Shown here: positions 14,304-19,345 of the stretch, piece after piece
How the letters are laid out: the number at the start of each line of letters is the position of its first letter
Position numbering within the stretch: position 1 is the stretch's first letter
DNA from: Bacteroidales bacterium
GTDB lineage: Bacteria > Bacteroidota > Bacteroidia > Bacteroidales > Bacteroidaceae
Assembly (NCBI GenBank): GCA_004555245.1
Contig: SFIS01000064.1
Location: 1-19,345 of the forward strand
Reading direction: 5' to 3'
Length of the DNA: 19,345 nucleotides
Position numbers and translations under genes: made by a program
Notes under the pieces: model-generated
The model's input: the letters and a program-made list of their open reading frames with translations, nothing else
Told to the model about the DNA's origin: nothing
Database searches by the model: none

Positions 14304-14388
14304 TTGCTGATAATGCGCATCTGCGTCTGCCTTCAGCCCGTATGTGCGGCGTCCGTCATTGTCTTTTGCCATGCCTCTTGCATGAAAG

Positions 14389-15411
14389 TCATCCGAAAGT
14401 GACTTTCGAGAAGGCCGGTGCGCTGATGTCGCAGAAGTCCTTGTCCCTGTATTTGTATGTCCCCACGATGCCAATCATCGCGGCGTTGTCTGTCGTGTAG
14501 CTGAACTTCGGGATGTAGATGGTCCATCCGTACCGCCGCGCATAGTCCTTGTAGGCGTTGCGCAGGCCGTTGTTCGCACTCACGCCTCCCGCCAGAGCGA
14601 CATGCCTGATGCCGGTCTGTTTCACAGCGAGTTTCAGCTTCTTCATCAGGATATCGACGATGGTGTATTCGAGAGACGCCGCGATGTCCTCCTTATGGTT
14701 CTCTATGAAGTCCGGCTCCTCTGCCACCCATTTCCTCAGATTGTAGAGGAAAGATGTCTTCAGCCCGGAGAAGGAGTAGTCGAGCCCCGGCACATGCGGC
14801 TCGGCAAACTGGTAGGCGTGCGGATTGCCCTGCCTTGCAAGGCGGTCGATGATAGGTCCGCCGGGGTATCCCAGGCCCATCACCTTCGAGCATTTGTCTA
14901 TCGCCTCGCCGGCAGCGTCGTCTATCGTCTGCCCCAGCACCTCCATGTCGTTGTAGGCGTTGACTTTCACAATCTGCGAGTTGCCTCCGCTGACGAGTAG
15001 GCAGATGAAGGGGTAAGGCGGCTGCGTGTCGTCGTCGTCGCTCTCCTTTATGAAGTGTGCCATGACATGGCCCTGCAGATGGTTGACGTCTATCAGCGGT
15101 ATGCCGAGAGCGCGTGCCATGCCCTTCGCGAAGTTCACGCCGACGAGGAGCGAGCCCATCAGCCCCGGACCTCTTGTGAAGGCGATGGCAGACAGCCGGG
15201 ACTTCTCCACTCCGGCACGCTTCAGCGCGGCATCCACCACGGGCACGACATTCTGCTGGTGGGCTCTCGAAGCCAGTTCAGGCACCACGCCCCCGTATTC
15301 CTCATGCACCTTCTGAGAGGCGGTGACATTGCTGAGCAGCACACCGTCGCGCAACACTGCGGCAGACGTGTCGTCGCACGACGATTCTATTGCCAATATG
15401 TAGGTGTGCAT
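14389..15411 (-). CDS. tsaD: tRNA N6-adenosine threonylcarbamoyltransferase
   Basis: The 340-residue enzyme transfers threonylcarbamoyl from its AMP conjugate to A37 of ANN-decoding tRNAs, working with TsaB and TsaE. It begins MHTYILAIESSCDDTSAAVL, the family start. The metal-binding HxxxH is H111/H115 in NHLQGHVMAHF. Other landmarks are the glycine-rich TRGPGLMGSLLVG (79-91), PGGPIIDRLA, SFSGLKT, LAGGVSANNGLR and a C-terminal YTTDNAAMIG with the metal-binding Asp. An upstream extension to 15573 is open but unlike the family, so 15411 is chosen. The two other genes of the t6A pathway are not in this window. Copies A and B of a non-coding element lie on either side of the gene; copy B overlaps its first codons. 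Confidence 0.94.
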   Translation of the reverse strand: MHTYILAIESSCDDTSAAVLRDGVLLSNVTASQKVHEEYGGVVPELASRAHQQNVVPVVDAALKRAGVEKSRLSAIAFTRGPGLMGSLLVGVNFAKGMARALGIPLIDVNHLQGHVMAHFIKESDDDDTQPPYPFICLLVSGGNSQIVKVNAYNDMEVLGQTIDDAAGEAIDKCSKVMGLGYPGGPIIDRLARQGNPHAYQFAEPHVPGLDYSFSGLKTSFLYNLRKWVAEEPDFIENHKEDIAASLEYTIVDILMKKLKLAVKQTGIRHVALAGGVSANNGLRNAYKDYARRYGWTIYIPKFSYTTDNAAMIGIVGTYKYRDKDFCDISAPAFSKVTFG

Positions 15412-15501
15412 AATTATCTCTGTAATTGTTGTATTGGTTAGTGATGCAGTATCTGTATGTGATGTAAGGGAGTGTAGCGGCCCCTGCCCTACCGTTGTCA
15501 C
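15400..15501. repeat. Diverged duplicated intergenic element, copy B (upstream of tsaD)
   Basis: This is the partner of copy A. GTAGGTGTGCA at 15400-15410 is, on the minus strand, codons 2-4 of tsaD and part of codon 1, so the shared segment runs from the tsaD start into its upstream region. That suggests the tsaD 5' region is the parent and copy A the derived duplicate. No TAnnTTTG is preserved here; TAATTATG is the nearest form. Confidence 0.72.
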
Positions 15502-15621
15502 ATACCCGCAGTGCGCGGTAGGCAGTGCAAGGATTACATGAATAATCATGCACACCCACATAGTGTATATCACTGCGTTCTTCTCCTGTCTCGTTCGTTT
15601 TTCCGTAAGGCTGTCATGGCA

Positions 15622-16491
15622 TCAGTATGCCAGCACCTCTACGCCGCTTTCCGTCATGACGAGCGTGTGTTCCCACTGTGCCGATGGCGAGCCGTCTTCA
15701 GTATATACCTCCCATCCGAACGGGTCGTCCGCATCGATGAAGACCTTCCAGTCGCCGAGGTTTATCATCGGTTCGATGGTGAACACCATACCCGGCACGA
15801 GCAGCATCCCCGTACCCTTCTTTCCGTAGTGCACCACCTCGGGGTCTTCGTGGAACTTCAGTCCCACGCCGTGTCCGCAGAGGTCTCTCACCACAGAGCA
15901 GCGGTTCTTGTGCGCATGTTTCTGTATGGCGTTGCCGATGTCTCCCACAAAGCAGTAGGGCTTCGCCGTCTCCATGCCAATCTCGAGACATTCCTTCGCC
16001 ACTCTGACAAGATGCTCCTTCTCCGGCGTCGTCTTCCCGCCCACGACGAACATCCTGGAGGCGTCGGCATAGTAGCCGTCGAGTATGGTTGTGAAATCCA
16101 CGTTCACGATGTCGCCTTCCTCAAGAATCTCGTCAGGCTTAGGGATGCCGTGGCAGACGCAGTCGTCGATGCTGACACACACCGATTTCGGGAAACCCTC
16201 GTATCCGAGGCAGGCGGGCGTGGCGTTGTGGCTGCGGCAAACCGCCATGCAGATATCGTCAATCTCCTGTGTCGCGATGCCGGGACGTATCGCGGCGGCT
16301 ACCGCATCCAGTACGGCTGCGTTCACCACGCCGGCACGCCGTATGCCCTCTATCTGCTCGGGCGTCTTCACCAGGTCGCGGCTCGGCACGCTCTTGCTGC
16401 GGTTCTGCCAGTAGAGAATCTCTTTGTCCATCTCCGTCAGCTCATGTCCGGGCTCTATGGTCCAACGGCGTCTCTGTTTTTTCTGTGTCAT
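15622..16491 (-). CDS. map: Methionine aminopeptidase, type I
   Basis: The 289-residue enzyme removes the N-terminal methionine from new proteins. All five metal ligands of the pita-bread fold are visible: D132 (NVDFTT), D143 (YYADAS), H207 (CGHGVG), E240 (FTIEP) and E274 (QWEHT). The substrate-contacting H114 lies in CVCHGIPK. An N-terminal extension of about 40 residues (basic MTQKKQRRRW, then acidic) precedes the catalytic domain. It has no CxxC zinc motifs, so it is not the classic zinc-finger extension. ATG 16491 gives this complete form. A TAATTTTG -7 match sits about 65 bases upstream on the minus strand. The HAD gene upstream and tsaD downstream are each separated by more than 180 bases, so it may be a single-gene unit. 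Confidence 0.94.
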   Translation of the reverse strand: MTQKKQRRRWTIEPGHELTEMDKEILYWQNRSKSVPSRDLVKTPEQIEGIRRAGVVNAAVLDAVAAAIRPGIATQEIDDICMAVCRSHNATPACLGYEGFPKSVCVSIDDCVCHGIPKPDEILEEGDIVNVDFTTILDGYYADASRMFVVGGKTTPEKEHLVRVAKECLEIGMETAKPYCFVGDIGNAIQKHAHKNRCSVVRDLCGHGVGLKFHEDPEVVHYGKKGTGMLLVPGMVFTIEPMINLGDWKVFIDADDPFGWEVYTEDGSPSAQWEHTLVMTESGVEVLAY

Positions 16492-16554
16492 CTGTATTCT
16501 TATGTTCTGTTGTTGTCGTAAGGGAGGCTATCGCACAGCGGTGCTAACCGCCTG

Positions 16555-16562
16555 CAAAATTA
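16555..16562 (-). promoter_or_regulatory. Candidate -7 element for map (TAATTTTG)
   Basis: On the minus strand TAATTTTG (16562-16555) matches TAnnTTTG exactly and lies 64 bases before the map start. No TTTG is found at 19-20 bases upstream, so support is partial. Confidence 0.4.
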
Positions 16563-16675
16563 CAAATTTTTCTGCATTCCCCATCGTTTTTTTACACATT
16601 ATTATATAATGCACACATATATTTCCCGGTTTCGGCCGTTTTCCCGCTGACTGCCAGCCTCCGTCCGCCGCCCGT

Positions 16676-17320
16676 TCATTCCGCTAAGCGAGCCGCCAGA
16701 AGCTGCGTCCAGTCGGCGCCGTTCACGGGCTGTATGGTCTGTATGCCGAACTCTGCCGCCGCCTCGACGTTGCGCGGCCCGTCGTCGAGGAAGATTGTCT
16801 CGCCCGCCTTTATGCCCTCATGCTCCAGGACATGGGCGAAGAAGCGGCGGTCGGGTTTCATGCATCCCACCTCATAGCTGAGATACACGGCGTCGAAATA
16901 GTCGCACACGGGACGACCCGCCATACACTCCGCATCGACACCGCGGCTGAACTCCGGGCTCATCGCCCACGACATCATGTAGGGATTCGTGTTCGACAGC
17001 AGAATCAGACGGTAGCCCTCGCGGCGCAGACGCTTCAGCATCTCAAGGTTGCGCGCCGGCAGTTCTTTCTTGTAGCCTAACCACGCATGGCGGCACTCAT
17101 CCCACGTCAGCTCGCGCGAGCACATCAGCGACAGCTCCCTGCGGAACGTCTCGGCGTCTATCCTCCCCTCCTCCACGGCTCCGAAGATGCCGCCCTGGGT
17201 GTAGGCGTCGAGATGAGACGAGGCGGCGGGCAGACCCAACGAGGCAAAACGGCGGATGGCTTCAGGCTGGTCGAGCGTGATTATCACACCGCCAAAATCA
17301 AATATTATGTTCTTTATCAT
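16676..17320 (-). CDS. HAD superfamily phosphatase-like hydrolase
   Basis: The 214-residue protein has the four HAD motifs: I, IIFDFGGVI with nucleophile D8; II, LILLSNTNPY; III, the lysine in GCMKPDRRFF; and IV, IFLDDGPRNVEAA. The residue two after the nucleophile is glycine and not the usual aspartate, as in YihX-type sugar-phosphate phosphatases of this superfamily. A helical cap domain lies between motifs I and II. The frame extends to 17413, but ATG 17320 places the first strand where the family has it. A -7 match (TAACTTTG) lies 61 bases upstream of this start. The substrate cannot be read from sequence; a hexose-phosphate phosphatase role is only a family-level suggestion. Confidence 0.85.
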   Translation of the reverse strand: MIKNIIFDFGGVIITLDQPEAIRRFASLGLPAASSHLDAYTQGGIFGAVEEGRIDAETFRRELSLMCSRELTWDECRHAWLGYKKELPARNLEMLKRLRREGYRLILLSNTNPYMMSWAMSPEFSRGVDAECMAGRPVCDYFDAVYLSYEVGCMKPDRRFFAHVLEHEGIKAGETIFLDDGPRNVEAAAEFGIQTIQPVNGADWTQLLAARLAE

Positions 17321-17380
17321 CGCAAAAGATAAATGTGTGTGGTTGATTGGATTTTCAAAAGATTTTGCAGGATGGGTCTG

Positions 17381-17388
17381 CAAAGTTA
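17381..17388 (-). promoter_or_regulatory. Candidate -7 element for the HAD gene (TAACTTTG)
   Basis: TAACTTTG on the minus strand (17388-17381) matches TAnnTTTG and is followed by a leader of about 55 bases to the ATG at 17320. No TTTG is present at the -33 position, so the match is only half a promoter. Confidence 0.4.
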
Positions 17389-17748
17389 CAAATAATTCTC
17401 CAAACAACGGCAACTCGCGGCAGGAAATTTCATCCGCTGCCTCCTACCGCCACTCTCCCAAGCCGCCGGAAAGTGTCACACGACACCGGAAACAAGACGT
17501 TTTGCTTACATTTTGTCATCAGGCAGAAAGCCATCCAACACTACCGCAGAAACACAAGAAACCACGGGCGTAAAGCCGCGAGAACGGCGTAGAAACCAGC
17601 GCGGCTCGACAAGACGGCGTACAGGCGATTCTCGCACGTTTTCCGCAAGCCACTGTAACACAACGCCTTACATTTCACGGGTAAACAATACAGACATTCT
17701 ATCCACCCAAAAACACCTGTTTTGGCACGCAAAACACCCAAGTTTACC
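17389..17748. other. Non-coding stretch with short inverted and direct repeats
   Basis: No gene is supported here. Short frames cross it on both strands, but none has a recognisable domain. Seen: GCCGCG/CGCGGC inverted around 17574-17604, ACGGCGTA twice nearby, and a 7-bp hairpin TGTTTTG-GCACG-CAAAACA (17718-17736) just before the 22-bp array. The region may be one side of a multi-copy intergenic element that includes the array; that is inference. Confidence 0.4.
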
Positions 17749-17858
17749 CTCCAACATTGACTATTTTGCCCTCCAACATAGACTATTTTGCGCTCCAACA
17801 TAGACTATCTTGCGCTCCAACATTGACTATCTTGCACTCCAACATTGACAATCCAGCA
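17749..17858. repeat. 22-bp tandem repeat array, five units
   Basis: Units begin CTCCAACAT at 17749, 17771, 17793, 17815 and 17837. The consensus is CTCCAACATwGACTATyTTGCG. The first four differ at only a few positions, and the fifth diverges after GACA. There are no spacers. A more degenerate unit ending ACCCTCCAAC may precede the array. Neither strand reads as a repeated peptide because 22 is not a multiple of three. Confidence 0.85.
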
Positions 17859-18339
17859 TTCAGCAAGCATCAAAAACCGCCTGTCAGCCCCCCACCCCAC
17901 ATTCCATCATATAGAAAACCACGATTTCCCGTTGTCAAGATTTTTCACACAACAGCCCGGTTTTTGCGCCTTTTGAGAACACATTTCCCCACATTCCCCA
18001 TCTGACATTCTGCCATGTCGAAACGTCAAAACCCACCCATACTGTCAGAACCGCCTATCGCAAAGGTCAATGTCAGGCAGGTCCGTTCACCGGGTATGAA
18101 CTGTAAATAACCATCGGTCACGTCAGAATTGCATTTTTCTTATCACTTTCAGAAAAATAACCACAAAATCATTGAAATCCTTCGCAAAATGAAATCTATT
18201 TCAATACTTGCGACAACTTACGGAGTATGGCTATCTCGCAGCGAAGGGAGGTAACAGAAACAGAAAGTACATCATGTTGAATCCTTCGCAAACAGAAAGG
18301 AAATAAAACAATTAGGGCGTCCAGTTATCCGTTCCAAAT
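17859..18339. other. Non-coding stretch between the tandem array and the transposase remnant
   Basis: I see no supported gene. A 13-base direct repeat AATCCTTCGCAAA occurs at 18176-18188 and 18280-18292, both on the left side of the transposase remnant. Its relation to the element end is unclear. A 21-codon frame at 18189-18254 is too short and unmatched to call. Confidence 0.35.
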
Positions 18340-19244
18340 TCAGTTTGCTTTTCTGAATTTTGGTTCGTTCTGTAACCCAGTTAGTGGACATGTTCTTGGC
18401 AGCCCAAGCATCATGTCCTTGAGTTTAACATTCACTAAGCGCTCTTTGAAATTAAATGTATCAGTAACAGACTTGTTCACGAGTTTTGGGTATAGCGGAA
18501 TAAACAGCACGAAAGGAGTAATTCCATACAGCTTGTTCGGTGACTTCTTCGACTTGAAGATTCCATAGTCAGACTCAATGATGTCGGACGAGATGTTGTC
18601 ATTCTGCACATCATCAACCAGCAAAGCCTCTTCTTTCTTGAAGTAATCAAGCATCATGATGCCCAACTTGGCTCTGCGGCTGTTGGCGTTGCCTATGACA
18701 TTCCTGATGATATAATGCTTGCACTCGTTGCATGTGGCAATATTGAAGCCCTTGGTCTTGCAGATTTCCTCTACATGCCTTACAGCATCAACAGCCACGG
18801 CAAGTTCATCAAGCAGTTCCTTGTTCTCCGGAACGAAAGAGTATGCCTCTTGCTTCTCCTTGGGCAGGATGCTGTATGCATGTAGCATGGAACCTTCCCG
18901 CACTTGCCTTCAAACACCTCGCCGAATATTTCCAGTATCTTCACCACGGTGCGAAGACCGCAGTTCGTACGGGTGTTTATCAATATGCAGAGCTTGATTA
19001 CCAGAAGCGAATATCGATGTCCGGGAACAGCGTCGAAAGTAATTCTTTCTGCTCTTTGCTCAAGGTTGTCTTCGTGACGTCTTTTTTTGAGTTCAGCCTT
19101 GGTCTATTTAAGTTCACCCTTGGCCCGCTTAAGTTTATCATTAGCTTTGCCAAGGTTTGACTTCAAAGACTTGTTCTCTTTACGAAGACGTTTTAGCTCC
19201 TCTTCTGGAGTCTCTTTACGAGATGTTGATTCTGACTTTTTCAT
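18340..19244 (-). pseudogene. Decayed insertion-sequence transposase gene
   Basis: Read from ATG 19244, the gene gives a lysine/glutamate-rich coiled-coil start (EEELKRLRKENKSLKSNLGK) and meets an in-frame TAG at codon 47 (19106-19104). The same frame then continues through NCGLRTVVKILEIFGEVFEGKCGKVPC. Near 18893 the frame changes, and a 187-residue C-terminal part follows (18903-18340). Its segment SSDIIESDYGIFKSKKSPNK, then LYGITPFVLFIPLY, recalls the C-terminus of a Bacteroidota transposase group I know from memory; I cannot name its IS family with certainty. The central catalytic part, expected between the two pieces, is missing. So there are at least two lesions: a nonsense codon and an internal deletion with frame change. 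Neither terminal inverted repeat could be identified. Confidence 0.7.
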
Positions 19245-19270
19245 TGTTTTTAGATGACTGTAATTCTATA

Positions 19271-19302
19271 CAAAGTTACTAAAAATCAACGAGATACACA
19301 AA
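19271..19302 (-). promoter_or_regulatory. Promoter of the transposase remnant (TTTG-N20-TAACTTTG)
   Basis: On the minus strand TTTG (19302-19299) and TAACTTTG (19278-19271) are separated by exactly 20 bases, the same layout as the Phe/Tyr operon promoter. The broken transposase start codon lies 26 bases downstream. The promoter appears intact although the gene is not. Confidence 0.6.
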
Positions 19303-19345
19303 TTTTCAAAGAACTATTCCTGTTACTAAAACGTTAAACATCAGA

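Noticed and set aside
15412..15573. 54-codon N-terminal extension of tsaD
   Set aside because: The TsaD family begins at MHTYILAIESSCDD. The extension crosses the duplicated non-coding element.
15511..16521. 336-codon plus-strand frame opposite map
   Set aside because: It is antisense to a gene with all five metal ligands of methionine aminopeptidase. Its translation is low in recognisable motifs and rich in His/Arg/Val, as expected from the complement of a coding strand.
17541..17801. 86-codon minus-strand frame across the 22-bp repeats
   Set aside because: The 22-base period shifts frame in each unit, so the frame is open only over part of the array; no start context or domain supports it.
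17749..17858. CRISPR array
   Set aside because: The units are directly contiguous with no unique spacers, are only 22 bp, and no cas gene is in the window.
18189..18254. 21-codon plus-strand frame beginning MKSISILATTYG
   Set aside because: Too short, no paired regulatory hairpin or downstream gene on the same strand, and no recognised family.

Overview
The window looks like a chromosomal segment from a member of the Bacteroidales, most likely Prevotella or a close relative. The gene content is typical of that group: a pheA-aminotransferase-DAHP synthase/chorismate mutase-tyrA operon, a GldB-like lipoprotein, a DPP IV-type S9 peptidase, and a histidine kinase with an HEIMN-type H-box. Several upstream regions carry the Bacteroidota -7 promoter element TAnnTTTG, twice with a TTTG -33 element 20 bases upstream. 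Shine-Dalgarno sequences are mostly absent.

Layout. 79-1290 encodes a PatB/MalY-type PLP enzyme, followed by a 93-bp near-perfect inverted repeat. 1615-3815 (+) holds a small GlsB/YeaQ-type membrane protein, an AlkD-type DNA glycosylase, an AlaX-like tRNA-editing domain, an unknown small protein and a one-domain MGMT-type alkyltransferase; the run ends in a hairpin terminator. 4097-8629 (+) is the phenylalanine/tyrosine operon: promoter, leader with a Phe/Tyr-rich peptide and mutually exclusive antiterminator and terminator, then pheA, an aminotransferase, a DAHP synthase-chorismate mutase fusion and tyrA, closed by a second terminator. 8741-10238 (+) is a two-component pair: a response regulator with a Fis-type helix-turn-helix and no AAA+ domain, and a short histidine kinase. 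A bidirectional terminator at 10331-10379 separates this from the minus-strand half.

Minus strand, 17320 down to 10413: a HAD phosphatase-like protein, methionine aminopeptidase (map), tsaD, a stand-alone CinA C-terminal amidohydrolase (pncC), a GldB-like lipoprotein and a DPP IV-like peptidase. Two diverged copies of a ~100-bp non-coding element lie on either side of tsaD, one upstream of tsaD and one upstream of pncC. 17321-18339 has no recognisable gene but carries a 22-bp tandem repeat array. 18340-19244 is a decayed transposase gene (in-frame stop, internal deletion with frame change) that still has a good promoter.

The strongest signal is the transcription attenuator at 4167-4330. A 24-residue leader peptide contains seven consecutive aromatic residues (YFYFYYF). 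The end of the leader reading frame is perfectly complementary (10 bp) to the 5' arm of a 16-bp terminator hairpin just before pheA. The arrangement predicts that the operon for both Phe and Tyr synthesis is controlled by charging of both tRNAs.
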